Shown here one piece after another: positions 26,701-41,781 of a stretch of 64,000 bases of DNA (within the stretch, counting starts at the first letter, position 1; each line of letters begins with the position of its first letter). The DNA is from Stichopus chloronotus (lineage: Eukaryota; Echinodermata; Holothuroidea; Aspidochirotida; Stichopodidae), in assembly GCA_021234535.1 (NCBI GenBank), contig SFZH01000008.1:20251358-20315357 (forward strand), given 5' to 3'. The position numbers and the translations under genes were made by a program. The notes under the pieces are model-generated. The model was not told the origin of the DNA. It saw only the letters and a list, made by a program, of their open reading frames with translations, and did no database searches.

Positions 26701-29700
26701 AAACAGGGACCAGATGGAAGTTTGCACTTGTTAGGTCTACTAATTCCATCCAAAGTGGCAAAAGGGAAGTAGCAAACCTTTGAATTGTCTTACAAGTGTA
26801 AAAGCTTCGTCTTTACTTTAGTAGAGTGATTTCCAGTTTTCCAGTTTCATAGCATCATCTGTACCGTGTAATAACATAGACAATATTAAACCCGAGTTCG
26901 GTGCTCTGAGCATTAATTTGTGTCTAATGTGAGTTAAGATGGAATACGCTCACATGTTAGCGATGCGTCTGCTCGGGTGTGAAAGATCACGTGACAGAGT
27001 TGGGAATGAAACGCCCGTAGAAAGTATAATCTCGAGGACAAACTCTGTGCTGTAATTTGTCGTTATTGGATTTGTGCCATATCATGCCCATGAGTGTATA
27101 TCTATACGTTAATACAGCATTCTTCGGAGGGAATGGAAACAATATCACTGTCACAGTTGCCTGATTGATTGGTTAGAATGTATCATATTTTCCCGGTAAT
27201 TCGATTTGCCCACGTTTCCAAAGGTTGTTGAATTCGCTATACTTTTACCGTAAAAGAAGATTGTTAATAGAACAAAACACTGTGTTTGACACATTTGCGA
27301 TTGAGAAGGTCTGCATAGCAACATGCAAAGAACGGGACATTATTGAACATTTGCAATGAGACTTTCCTACCTTACTCAAGTGATTTAGGGATACCGAAAT
27401 TGGATAAATATGTGTTTGCTACCTACAGACACAGATTGCTCGAACTTCAAATGACTTCAGAGACACATGACTGTATACTGAATTCAAATACCAAAATCGG
27501 AAGAGCTTGTGAAAGTGGGCAGATTAAAATAGCCAAAATTTTCCTATCAGTTCTTACAGGGTACTTCACACCGCCTGTCAAATTACTGATGGTTTTACTT
27601 TTTCTCTTTTTCTGTGTTTTTTCTTTGCTTTATTCATATTTTTTAGCCTTACTGTAATTATGTAATTTTCGGAGGACCTCGGGTCTGGATAAATATTCTG
27701 CGTGAACAAGCCGTTTCCATTTGCGATTCTTTTAATGTTTCCCTCAGTTTCTTCCAGACTCCAAGATTCCTCGTCGAAAACGCCATCGTTGACTACGGGC
27801 CAACCTCCTAGTTCATGCAGCATATCATTTAATGGCTCAGTGCCTCTCGCGTCGATTACATCTGGAATAAAAAAACAAAACAAACAAATTAAACTCTTAG
27901 AATTATTCTGCTGGCTGTCCAGACGTGACGCAACCATTTTCAATCTGCCACTGAATGAATTATCAGCATATTAAAGTAATATCATGCTGGTAAACAACCA
28001 GAGCACCGTAGGCAAGTCGACATGATATCACAGTGACAAGATTGGCATTTGACAATAGAAATGTATGCTTTACTTTAAACTTGATCAAAAGAAATGTTTG
28101 AAAGTATCTGTAATAGTTAAATCTACTTAGGGCATTGCCATGTACTAAAGGAGGATGGATTTGAAAAATATGATTTGAAAATGAAAAAAATGTAGGAAGA
28201 ACAGCGTAGTTGATTTTGGAGGAGGCAAGATGTTGCAAACGAATAGATAAAGTGGACTAAATGTATTTTGTATTTTTGAAATATGAGAGAAAGTAAGCAC
28301 TTGCCTGAGATAGGACAGGCGTTAACGAGAAAGCTAAGAGTGTGGGTTCTGGAAAAGAGAAGATACTAAGTGACTTTCAGATATCTATAGCAAATCCACT
28401 CTACACGAAGGCTTACCTTCGTTCATGCATGACCTGTAAAAGTCTTTCGTTTTTGTAATGGCCTCGGGCTCGCCCACCTTCTTTTCCTCCTCTAAGAGGG
28501 CTGGAAAGTTGAACAGGAACACAAACAGAAAAATAAATGAACGGCAATCCAAGAGAACATATGAAGATGCACCATTAGATCACCTCTTCACCTAACACTG
28601 ATAAAGGAGCACGTACAATTTCCTTGTAGAAATATTCGGTAACGCATCCAGTAACGCATTACTCTGATTTCGATATAAGGCAATTGGGAAATGAGAGGGT
28701 CACTGACATTTGTCTTTGTTCATAAGCTTAATTACACAGGCATACGGTTGAGCAAGGGGTGGGAGGGTAATAAACAAACTACAGTTAAGTTATTAAGCTG
28801 GGGAGGGAGTGGACCAGTACGATACTTTGAAATTGCTTTTCAATCACTTTACTCATTGTCATGTAAGACATTAAATTGCTCGCAATTGCTGTAATTGCAA
28901 ACAATTTTGGAAGTAACAATGGTTTAAGATCAGTTCCAAAATGTCACTCCAACCCTTCCGTCCCACCTTAATCAAGATGTAAATGCCATTTATTTTTGCC
29001 GAAGTATAGATTATGTGTACGGGAAATATGCGTAGCAATTTTACAACAAAGTGACGTCTTGCGATATAAGGTTATATAGCTAATTCACTTTCAAGGTTAA
29101 TGGCATGACATGGAGGATATGGAATATAATGACAATGAGTTGTGAAAATCTCGCCTAAATCATGTTAATTACTTTTATTTCGCAGGCTCCAGACTTTCCA
29201 AATGCTCTCCAACAGTGGCCGGTTTCTGCAAATATATCTCATAACATTTCAAGAGCCGGGTATGCGCAACTGGCTCAACAATGCTGGTAGCAGTTTTATT
29301 AAGCCACACATTGTCCTACTCCTAGCTGGGGCCATCTTTGTCTAAGATTTACAGGGTAATCTCTCTAAAATCAATTTCTTAGACGAGTAGTCAGTGCACC
29401 ACTCTTCGTATTCATCACCTACCCCTGCCAGGACGATGGTCAACGATTGCAACTAGTGTCAAATTTGCCTGAAAAATTTAACTATGTATTTGTGATAGCT
29501 GATATGTATCTTACACTTAAATCATGACTAAAGATTAATTAATCGCTTAAATGATGTAACGACAAAATGTGCAAGGTGAAGAGCACTTTTTATTAATTCG
29601 TTTTCCGTGGGAAATGCAATACTCCCAACCGGAAGCCTCACAACGTGAAACGTTTAATTGTGGGATAGTTTGATGTTATGGTAAACAATTCACTCAACAA

Positions 29701-32700
29701 ACGAGCTAACATTACGCTCAGCTACTCCTGTTAGATGTAATTGCAGCCTACCGTGGTATCACCTTAAGAAATCGTGAACCTATTGTAGTGGTATCATAAT
29801 CATTATGTCTGTTTCACTGATAGAAATCCCCTTAAAGTGAATGAGTTAACTTTCAACATAATATCACCTCCTTCACCTGCAACCGTCACTATCGCAAAAT
29901 GAATGCCATTCTTAATAAAATTCACCTTTGCATTTTATTGAGAGTGATTCCGTCAACTCAAACAGTACTCCATTTGATGTCTGGTCTTCTGGAATGATAT
30001 TATTTTTGGTCCAACCGCCACAAGAGTACTCGTAGAAGTCCTCACAAGGATCCACGTTCGTGTCCATTCTAGATAACATGTCGGCCGCTGCGTGTGTAAT
30101 ATCAAAACGCTATAGATTTAAACAAACTTTTTTGTATAACCGGTCACCATGGAGGAACAAAATATTGCGACCCATATGAAATAAATTTAGGATAGCAAAA
30201 TTTGATAATGCAAAAGACGATAAGACAAATGGTAACTTGTAAGAATTACTAAACTGTTTGCATATTTATCAGACGATTTCCTTTTGCAAGGGAGATTGGA
30301 ATATTTCAGCTGGACATTTTCCTAAACGTACCTGTCTGAACACACGTTGGCGTAAGACAGACATCACTTTCTTCTTCAATAGGACCACAATCTGTGTCGT
30401 GTAAAGAAGAAACGTTTTGTCTGAAAAGACATTGCTCATCTCTAACGGTTACACTTTAAATCTAATCTTGTCATCAGAGCAACGTTGGGGCATTTACTTT
30501 GATCATGTGACCAGAAAATCATGAATGAGCTATTTTCAACACTTCAGTTGACCTTCTTCCAAATAAAATTCATCAAGTGGAGAGGTAGTTTAAAGGTATT
30601 TAGCACAATCTCACCTGATTTTCTGACTGTTGGTGTAACCCGAATAGTGAATAAGACCTACTCAAAATGCCTCTTCAAATCCTATGATTCACGATGATTT
30701 TCTATAATTAATCTTAGGACATAACGTATTACATACAGATGTGCGATGGTGTGCGATGATAGCAAATTATCCAGGTTCGTTGTCGCCTGTAAATATTTGT
30801 CTTGATTAATATCTCTTAATGTATAATAATCCTGATTAAGATTTCAACATCAAGGCACCAAAGCAGCTCAAAGCGCTTTTGGTTGATGTTGTTCTAATGC
30901 TATCAAAAACTCAGACAAAATACAAACGAACATATCAGATAAACTTTTCCAATGACAATCTTGATTTGGAAGTCTGATTGCACTAAGCGATACGTTATTG
31001 ACTTATTCGTGCATAATGGCCTACTTGTATTTTAGCACACAAATGACGATCCGTTTCTGTGTACCGATTATTTGTGGCTTGATGTTACAAAGTATGCCTT
31101 TGATATTTTCAATACTTACACGACACAGAGATGAGGAACGACGCTACACAAATCAAGTCATTCATTCATACTTGATACAATTCACAGCAAGTTTTGGGAA
31201 CCAATGTACAAAGCAAATGTCGGACCAACCCTCTCACAGCTTTAGGGGCAAACATTCAAAGGGCACTCCGAAAGTGGAGGGGGAGGTAGACGTCTTGAAA
31301 GGGCACCTTTTGATAAAGCAATGAGTGCATCGAGAAATTTTTGTTGGGTAAATACCCCAGGATGAATGATCACAGCCCCTTACTCATTAAATGAAACGTA
31401 TTATTTCCCCCAAAAGTCTTGAGAGAATATCTGTCTTTTGCAAAACGATTGATTTGGCATATTCAATTTTACATCATTAGATCGACTTTATGTAGATCCA
31501 ATATTTCGTTTTGTTTTTAAATGATAAAATAAAATTGAGGTAAAAATAACTCCTTGAGTTCCTTGAGTCCTTTTCATATCTCAGGTTATTTGCAATGTAA
31601 TTAAGGCTAAATTAAGGTGAAACTAAAACAGGTATTGAAGATGTTATGAGGCTAACCTGCCTGTGAACTTCCAGTGGTGTGACCCTTGCTTGAATCTGTG
31701 GAAAGGGGAAGAGTGAACTGGGTAATTTATTTGTTTGCTTCTCGATTCATTTGTGTTTTGAAACATGTGAAGAACCAGAGTTCGAACTAGTGTTTGCTTT
31801 TGGACCAGGGTACTCGACGTCACCTGTCGGTCGGGTACCCGACATCGTTGTGACGTCGGATATTCCATTTTGACACGTACAGTGTTCTATGGTAAAACTT
31901 TGGATCCGTGTAGCAACTTCAGAACCAGGTAATGACATCATGACATCGTACGACAGGGTCGGTAGGGTCCCCCGATGCAAACACTTTTTAGAACATGACA
32001 GACCCCACTTAGTATAAAAAGTAAGCGCAGATTAAAAAACAAAAATGAAGAGGATGACTTGAAGTAATTAAACAAAGAAACAAGCAGAATGAGTAGGAGC
32101 CAAAACACTGTAAACAGGAGTTTACAATCGTTTGCACAGTTTGCACAGTGGTATCCAAAAGAGAATTACGTCACGTGATCTTTAATATGACGACCGATCA
32201 TCTATCATCAAGTTGGCGTCAACCATATGCGTCAAACATACACGTCGGTTAAACATACTCGATACACTGATGACACAATTATTTATCAGACACGAAGAGA
32301 TATCACAATATGTGATATATAGAAAACTCTAATATGCCAGGACTGTGACTGAGAAAATAATAGCCACAGTTTGATGGAAGGGAGACTGCGCACTATTACT
32401 GTTCTCAGATTGTAATCTTAGATTCCTTTATAATTTATATCAATATTTAAAAGATGTTATTTTCGTATTTGCTTTCCCCTCATGATAAAAGTGGTGCAAA
32501 GCTTTTACTTCTTTAAAGCAACTTCTGGCCGGTTTCACTTTATTTCCCATAGTTAATGCTTATGATAATCATAATCATGTAGAAGATATAACAAAATAAT
32601 TTTAGTCGTTGCATATTATGTAATTATAGAGGCAATCCTCTCTTCTCAAATACCTGACGTGGCTCTAATGCTTTAATTTGTGCGCTCATAAAACCATTTT

Positions 32701-35700
32701 ACTGTGTTTCGATAAAGAAACATCTGGAGTACTAAAGTGTTATTGTGCAGTGTATGCTTATGCTATTATTGCAACTCCCACAACAGTACCACAAACATTC
32801 GGAAATTATGATTTAGGGATAAAGTACAACTGACAGTTTCAAGTAGCCTAATACATTATGTAATCAGCAGAGGGAATATCAGATTTTAAAGAAAGATATG
32901 TTCTCTATTGTCGTCTTGCTTCTTTCGATACCATTTTGACTCAGCGCTTGTTAGTTTTAGGATCACTTGTTGGCCTAGTTGTTATTGTTATAACACTTTT
33001 AAACATGAAACACAACAACTATAGATTGATTAGAATTTTAGATCACAATTGTCGGCTGGCTGTTTAAGCAATTGTCGATGGGCAGGAAAAAAGCATACTC
33101 TACATTTTTACATTAACACAGCATAAACTTCTTATTAATGTCCGTGACAATAACAACAAATCAGTATCATTAATGTTTACTTATCAATAGGGGATATTAA
33201 CATTCACACAATCTTGCTATTACAGCCTCTAAAAAATAATCAAAAAGAATAGGGGTAAACGCACTGACATTATGAGGGTGAACATAGGCACACACATCAA
33301 TGACTTTATTTGTTTCTGACAAGAAACAAATAAATCCCATCCATCTCACAGGGATTGTAAATTAAATAGTAACAATCATTAACAGTTCCTTGTACACGCC
33401 ATATAGCTATTTAGTTCTGTGCTCTGATATCCTTTTCAATCCCCCATCAGCACGTCTCATAAACATTAAAACATTTAAAACTGCAACCAATGGAGCACTG
33501 TCAACAAAATAAACTGATTGTTTTTCATCAGCTGGTAGTACCAAATGTAATGATAACAAAAACGAAGAAACTGGTAAAATTAAGAATATTTAGACTATTA
33601 AAGCTCGAGCGGTATGCGATAAGCAAGTTTCAAAGTGAATGATGAAAACGCGCCCTCTACTCTTTAAAGTTTAACCAATGTACACCCGTAATACTTTCAG
33701 GGAGACGGTAAGGTTCGTACAATGGTTTCTATGGCACCATTATGAGAAATTAAAGCGTAGGGCATGATGATGCATAGCGTCTTCTCACCTTTATTGTTTT
33801 AATGATGGTTAGAACTGCAAGAGATTCTCTTGAGTAAGAAACACTAAGTCCGAGTTAAGAAGTAAAAATGTTAAAAATGCAGCTGCAATTTTTACAAAAT
33901 AATTACGAAAAATGAACCACCAAGTCAACGCTGCGGTTGGAATATTAGTGTGATATTTGAGTGATTGTGACTACATAGTATAATGTTTATTCAGTTCAGT
34001 TAGTAGAAAGATGACAAGTTACTTCAGCATGCACTCAAAAGTCCACTGCAGGCAAAAGGAATATAGCGTTTTATATGATGAGAATATGAGATTCATTGGA
34101 ACGCTGCTTTCTTCTTCTACATACGGATAACATTAATTAAGGAATGATAGGCATAACAGATATGGGACTTTAACTTTGTAAAGAATCGACAACAGTCGAT
34201 AACAATCATTCATAATCTATACATCAGGGGGAATGTGATTAAATTGGTACGAAAAGTCCGCAGCAGATTTGGGCTCGTGAAACATGGTGCCTAACTGCTC
34301 AAAGACTACTGGTCTATACCCAAACACATGATGGCTGATCACCATTTTACTTTTAATGCTGCCGTACTTAAATAGTGATATGCATTTGACCAATTAGAAC
34401 ACGCTTAGCATAATTTGCATAATGCATGAGTCGCATAGTTGTTTCTCTTTGTTTGCATTATTTTAATATTATCCTGCAGGGAGCATCATGCCGAAGCAGC
34501 CATTTCAGAATATAAGTGTGGCGGTGATTTTTAAGCATCTTAGTAGCTATGAAATCATTCGTTGAACGCCAATGGATCAGACAGAAGATGATGATCAGGT
34601 TATGATCAGGTAATGTGTTTGATCGCATTGCAGAGATGAATAAAAACAAACATGTCTAAAAGAAAGAAATGATTAGCAAGTGGTGTACCATCAATCATCA
34701 CATCTTCCAAGAGGAAAAAAGACAGTGTAATTCCTTTATTATCCCTTGTTATGGGAAGTTTCATGTGTAAGATCCACATTATTCACTTTCCTCTATAAAC
34801 AAAAGGGTGAAAGTATTTGTGGCAAGTTTGACACTGCCTCTTAAATGAACATTTAGATCTTATTTTCAAAGATATTGTCTGTGTGAAACGTTTTCTTATA
34901 TCTTTAGTCACTGTTAGTCAATATGATAGTTTCATTACCTTCAATGTCTCAATGCGTAGGACAAACTTTTAGTGTTTGCAATGCACAATAGGCAAGTTAG
35001 ACGTCGTATTAGTATCTTACAAAGACAATGAGGAGAGAAAACAATGATGAGTAGGGCAATGCAACAGGGTCATACCTGTATCAGCGGGGAGATTTTCATC
35101 TTGATCCGCGGTGGTAAATGCTGTGTTCGTTGTTAAAAACATAATTGTCAAAATTTAACATCAGTCAGTTGAAGATCAGTGGTAAACGAGTTAGGAATAC
35201 TTTGCATCCGGTATATAATGCATCACTTGGTCATATTTCTCCTATTTATTTCACACACAGAGCGATAAATATATTCAGCTTTTCGTAACCAGAATTATAA
35301 CATTCAACACAAGTTTGGTGTTAAGAAAACATTCTCATAACAATTTTTCATTGTGCAGTGTTGTCTTAGATATCACCGGTGAGAGCAAGGACGGCCCGCT
35401 TTGCTTCGGAAAATGCTCCTGGGACAGATGATTAAACTCAACATGATACGGCAATCGTTTTACCAGTTACCAAGTTGTGACAGAGATGTGGGGGTTCATG
35501 TATCGACATATGGCAGATTTGTATTCATCACTAATTCAAATTGACCATAGCAAGTTAAATGTTGGCACAAACAATCAATGTAAACAGGATGACAACTGCA
35601 AGGAATAGTTAATAATAGTTAGGATCTTCAATGTTGCCATAATTTTTTTTTTGCAATGTAAGAGTGATCCACATACCAAACTGGCCAAGAAAAAACAACC

Positions 35701-38700
35701 TTATTACCTCGAAGATTCTAGAATTCTAGAACCTTGCTAAAATTCACTATGATATTTAAATCTTCACATTAGGGTTGCTTAATAAAATACGAAGCAATCA
35801 CATAATGTGACCTCGACTAACACAGTATCAAAATATGCAGCGTTGGGCCTCGTGGGAGCAGGTGGAGCTTTCTGTCAACATTATTGAACTGATTCATTAA
35901 AAAAGTACAACGTGATTTGAATGTCCAAACTAAAACCTTGCACACATCATTAAAAGCCTTTAGTGGCACAGATACATCTCACGTCAACAAGCAATCACGA
36001 TTGCTTCATTTTCATTTGAAAAAAAAAAATGTTTGTTTGAACTTAAACAAATGGTAAAGCAGCCTTGTAATCTCTGTCTATATTTGTTCACTTATCATTT
36101 TTCCTTTTGTTTTTGTTTTTCGTTTCCCTGGTTCGGAAAACAGAAAACACGTTTAGAGCATGGTGTTAGTGATCTAATGACGGACGAAGAACAAGATAAG
36201 ATGTGTCAAATGAAGCAAATCATACCTCGCTGCGAATGACTTTTATCCTCGCTATGACCAACACCGAATTCTGTGTAACCAAATAGTAGGAAAAAAACAC
36301 AAGGCATTATTTAACATACGGGGAGAAGAAAGAATCATACATTTATTGTCTTTTTAACGGAGTTTTTTTCATGGAGAATGAAAACGAGTTCCCAGAACAC
36401 TGAAAACGAAATGTTATTCTGCTATCCACATGGCGCCTGTGATTTGACAATGATGACTCTAAATGTAAGCTGATTGATTTATGTGGATCTCGAATTAGTT
36501 TTGATGAAACATTGTGAAATGAATGACGGAGAATTATTGTTACGACTGTAATTCAATAATTCCCCCAACCTTGGTCGAATTGACACATTTTTGTCCGACA
36601 AACATATTCCCGAGTCTGAAATGAATAAGTGTGAGACGGAGGGTGAATGGTGATGAAGGGCTTGCTTGTACTTACATACATACATCGAAAACATTATCTC
36701 GGAGGAACAACTTTGCAGGATGTAACCATTCCATGCAGTATCAACTTTAACAATTGTTCTTGTAATGTATTAAAAAGCAATAATTGTACTTGATTTAAAT
36801 AAATGCCCACACAAGCATTTTCTAATTAGTACCACCAGGGAGCTGCTAGAGGCACCACCAAATTACCTTGTGAGTGATATGAAGTGGTAACGTTGCCATG
36901 GATACATGAACATCATGATGATACCCACGAGGGAAAACTAAAGCTCATGGGTTAATCTGATAAGTTTACATGGAAGAAAGAGGCACTATTGCATAATCTA
37001 ATGAAGCCTGGTGTAAAATGTTTAAAGGGAACTAAAGCGAAAAATGCCAAATGATTTATTACAGAAAAAGAATGACAGAAGGTATTGAAAAGAGTGAAAT
37101 GTAGTAACAGCTGTAGGGAGAAGGAAAACTATAATATAATACATCGGATATCTGCAAAAAATTGACCTTTGTAGCGCATAGGTCTACGATTTACGTGACT
37201 AGCCACATTTAATTGCACAGTGATTGAAGATATGAACAGATGAAAAATGGATGAGAAAATACATTTACATGATGTGAATTGAAATTATGTGTGTAAAACT
37301 AATTTTTAAATGAATTTTCTATTAAAGAACAGCGATTACATGTATTTGAATTACCGTACTTTGTAATTAAAGTGTGTGAGAATTTTATTTTTATGTATTA
37401 AACACGATAAAAATGTCTCAGTGTTGAAATGAGCATCGAAGAAAAAGATGAACATTGTAATGGAGAAGTTGCATGTTCGTCAATATGTGCAGCATCGTAT
37501 CTAACATGCAATGATAGGTAGAAGCGATCAGTTGGGATTAACCTACATTAGAAAGTACATGTGAAAACGTGAATGTAGGCCCACTCTTGGGTGGTTTGAC
37601 AATCGATCGGCATGGCATGCAATGTACTTGGATAAAGAGATATTGGTCGTGTGAAAAGCCTAACCATCATTACTAACATGGATAAAGCTACTCTAAAAGA
37701 ATAGCATAAACCTGCAAGGTCATTTTTCAACGGATTGTCAGCACTTTCCCAGCATTAACTTTCCCAACGTGACCATCGTTCTCTGATAGCAGTATACAGA
37801 ATACGTGAACTGCTCTATGAAATATATTTGCAGTTTAGAAGCTCTGATTGTTGGGAACCATGACATGCAACGCACTAGAAGTAACTCTGCAGATGGTCTA
37901 TGTGGTGCTGATTTCATTTCTGTTCCACTATATATGTACAGGCCACAAGTGTAGCAATAACTATATCGCGTACTAGTCTATACAAAAGTGCGTCATGTAT
38001 ATGTAGGTACATCTCGAGAAGATGAATTGCTACAATAAAATTCCTGTAGCAGAAAACGTTTGTATACAACGACATTTGAAGGTGTTACTTTGGATGAATA
38101 AGAATAGTGTCTTTCTGCTTAGTGAATAATTGAAAAAAAAAAAAATAACGGTCACAAACTCACTTGACAATTTGACAAGAGTGATACGGGGCAGGTCAGT
38201 ACATTCTGACCGTATTGCAAAATAAAGGGAAGAACTCGCAGGGTAGCGTATTAAAAGGATAAAATCTAAAGTTATAATATTACGACATACCAAGGTAGCT
38301 GGAAAATAGTTTACATAACTTTATGCGTGACATGTTTTTACATCAATTATTTAGGTCGAATTTGTGGTGTTCACTTGAGAATTGCTACACTTGTTGGCAT
38401 CTCCACCAACAAGCTTCTACAACAATAGAAACAGCAGCTTTTACTTTGATACACTGTAGTTGAGTGTGTCAGATACAATTTACTGATGTTCTGCATGACG
38501 CTGTGTACGAGCTGGGGCCTCGCAATTGACATTACCTGAAAGAAGTACATTTAAAAGTTCTCATAAGTTGGTCAATTTACAATTTATGACAAAATATTAA
38601 AATGAAATGATCAACAAGATTTTCAATATAGAGAATCTATTCAGCAGTTTTCTCACTAACATATAATCTTTTGAGTCACATGTAATGAGCCTTTCAAGTG

Positions 38701-41700
38701 AAAATATTTGATGTTTTTATTTTCAAGAGTTAACGAAAAATTCCCCTTATCTAAGCTAAATTTATTTTTGCCTCCCTCTGAAAAATATTATTATGCCAAC
38801 AGAGTTTGATTTAAATCTTCTACTCGTTTTTCTTCCAGGGTAGTGAATGAAACTATCTTTTACAAAATCTAGGCAAACGACCCTGGTATAATTTATTCTA
38901 AATGTGTCGCGATATCTGCCGGTGTATCTTTCGAATATATGGGTCCAAATTGCAGCTCTGGATTAAACACTCGAAGCGTTACACTTCCAAACTAAAAAAA
39001 GGGTGAATTGCTCTGCACACAGATGCTGCCCAAAGTGAGAAGAGATTCTTTACTTGACTTATTTGAAGTTGACCAGATGTCTCTTGACAGAAAGACATTT
39101 AGTCAATTAGAGTTTAAGTGCCTGTCAACTAGCAGAAAGATTTGTAAAACTGGTTAGAGTGGCGTTGGTGATAATGAATCAAAACCTAAAAGTATACACA
39201 GCCACAAAAGGTTGATTACACAAAACCACTCAAGCGGTGTCGGTAAATTTCTGTCTAGCATCATTTTTTCTTCTTTTTTTTTGTTCCCGTGAGGCAATTA
39301 GTAGTTCATCATCTTTGCAAATTTAATGGTGTGTATATTAAAAACGATACATATTTACGGTTCACTTCCTTTCTCACTGTGTGAAAAAATTTGTTTTAAT
39401 TTTGCACCAGAAAACAAAGAAAGCAAACTCCCAGGCAGATATATTTTATAAAAGTAATAATTTCAAATTACGGTAATGTGCAGGGCAGGTCTCATTGCTA
39501 TCTTTATTGAAGTCAAGAAAATTACCTTTCTGACAGAAAGATTTGTTTTAAAGGATGATGTAAGAGCAATGTAGGAGCTGTTTTCCAGGAGTCTTCATCA
39601 TGGATTACACATTATTTTGTCATTTTGTTTTGTGCTATCTATGCTATTGAACACAAAGAAGTTTGCCCTTTTGATTCACTTCATCTTATTAAAGGACGTT
39701 CAATGAAGCGAGGGTGCAGTATGTATCAGGTGATTGCTACGCAGAAGAATATACAACTTAATACGCGATAAGGAAAAAAAAAACAACAACAATGCATTTT
39801 GTACTCGGAAATGTATATTTGTAAATCAGTGTTCTTTCGTGTTTCCCATATCGGTACTTCAATACCTTTTGCTCCTTTGGATACTTCTGTCATGCATGCA
39901 ACACCTGTATTTTGTATACCAAGTGCCACGCGTATACGTTTACCGTTCAGACAATACCTATACTTGGTATGTCAGGAATGAAACGAAAAACGCGTTATCA
40001 AGAGGACAATACGTGTACTTGACAATCCAGATAGAAAACATATCGAATATGCGAACAATACTGAACTGTGCTTACTTGACAAGGCACGTGTAAACAGATA
40101 CGCATATTACTCGCTCAACAATGGCAACAAGCTTGACTCGAAGACAGTATACATTTACTTGTTCTCCTAAATGAGCATAAGTTAAATTTACGTCATGTCA
40201 CTATTCGTCAGTATTTACAAGTTTTAAACTTTGACGACAGAAGATAGCCACGTAACAGAACCATAATCTTTAATGGAAGAATATTTTCCTTTATACCTAT
40301 ATATGTTCTCGATATGTTCTTTTTGATATGTATCATCTACTGAGCGGCAGGTAAAAAATGGCCACAGTTGAAAAGTAAAAGATGTGCTTGATATCTAAGA
40401 CTTACATCTTCTTCTGTGTCATTCCCCGAAAAGTTTCCGACTTCTTCTTGGCAAAGAACCTATTTCGTGTTCTACAAAATTCAGGTACAAACATTAAATT
40501 CCAACTGGGTTTACAGAGACACGCTTTTAGTCTTATTATGATTCTACCAAGGATCAGTTATTGAGAGATCGATCGAATGTAAAAGCCGTTTTTTTTTTTT
40601 AGCCTGCAGGATCTCCTTGATGTTGATATTATGTCTAACATCATCTGAAGAAATGTTAAAGGTATATAACATAACAGTTGGAAACCTCTCTCGTAAAATT
40701 AAATATACTACGCCATCAATGTGACATCACCATTTTGTGTGATGACATTTAAATGCAGCTTGATACATAAAGATTAGTTGTTTATTGTACGCTGGGAATA
40801 ACCTCTAGAAGACCACTATCTTAAAACATTCGATTCTTTGAACTAACAACATAATCTCACAACTATATATCTTTCAATCTAACAGCCCAATGTATAAGGT
40901 CAGTACGTTATTCATCGTATGCAGTTATCGTTGCGTGAAGGTTCTTATGCTATATTCACGCATTCCGTTCGATTTAAGTAACGAATGAGAATCACATATA
41001 CTGGAGGAGAGTTGGAAATGAACTAAATGTTCACATCCATAGACAAGCAGACATTTCTTAAGTAAATCTATTTTACGAATTAGACATTCCGAAGAGTTTA
41101 CGATGGCTCTGCAATGTTTTATATCCAAATTTAGCTTTTTTAAGAGAGTAATCAAAGTTGCAGTCGAGTTGGTACACTTGCTGTCCGCTCCTATGCAACA
41201 TCATGTATTCACAGCTATTAGCGAAACTACAAATCAAGTTGAATTGAGTTCTGTTTCAAGTACTCGTGGCATGCATCAGGTAAATCCAAGTCAGACCTCT
41301 TAGCAGAGATATATGCGTAATAATTTACGTACGTCCCACAGGGCGACTTTTGCTCTACTATCTAGTTCTTTCTACATGTATTTTAATGTGAGAATTGCAA
41401 TTTCATTTCAAAGTCTACTATATGTTGCTCTAAATATTCCTTAAAATATTTTAATTTGCCTAAGAAAAGCTTTTACAGACCGGCTTGAAAATACTCTCTG
41501 GTAGCAGAAATGGGTCCCATGAGAAAATCGGAAACGATTTGCAAATTTTCTCCGAAGCAAACGGAAAGAATTAAATACTCGACAATGATATAACTCAATG
41601 AAGTAATTTGTAGCTGTAGGTGACGTCATAGTGTAGAAATTCTACATGAATCACTGCATAAATAAAAACAATATGTGTCTCGTGTTGCTGCGTCTGCCCT

Positions 41701-41749
41701 ATTGTGATCATGAATATCGTACGCATACGTGCGTCCACATTTACATGCA

Positions 41750-41781
<32 letters not shown>

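Noticed and set aside
34680..34720. 15-nt micro-exon candidate (CTTGGAAG acceptor, GATG|GTACAC donor)
   Set aside because: Both splice sites are weak and the length carries almost no information.
38169..38210. Possible 42-nt phase-1 micro-exon (AA|GTGAGT donor) for the peptidase stem
   Set aside because: The donor is strong but the acceptor (AATACGGTCAG) has its pyrimidine tract displaced; weaker than the three reported candidates.
39525..39545. 4-nt exon candidate (CTTTCTGTCAG|AAAG|GTAATT) that would convert phase 1 to 2
   Set aside because: It lies upstream of stem candidates A and B, both of which contain stops in phase 2, so it could only work if they were skipped.
39734..40093. 119-codon plus-strand ORF
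   Set aside because: Overlapping ORFs in other frames and on the other strand are equally long; no family resemblance.
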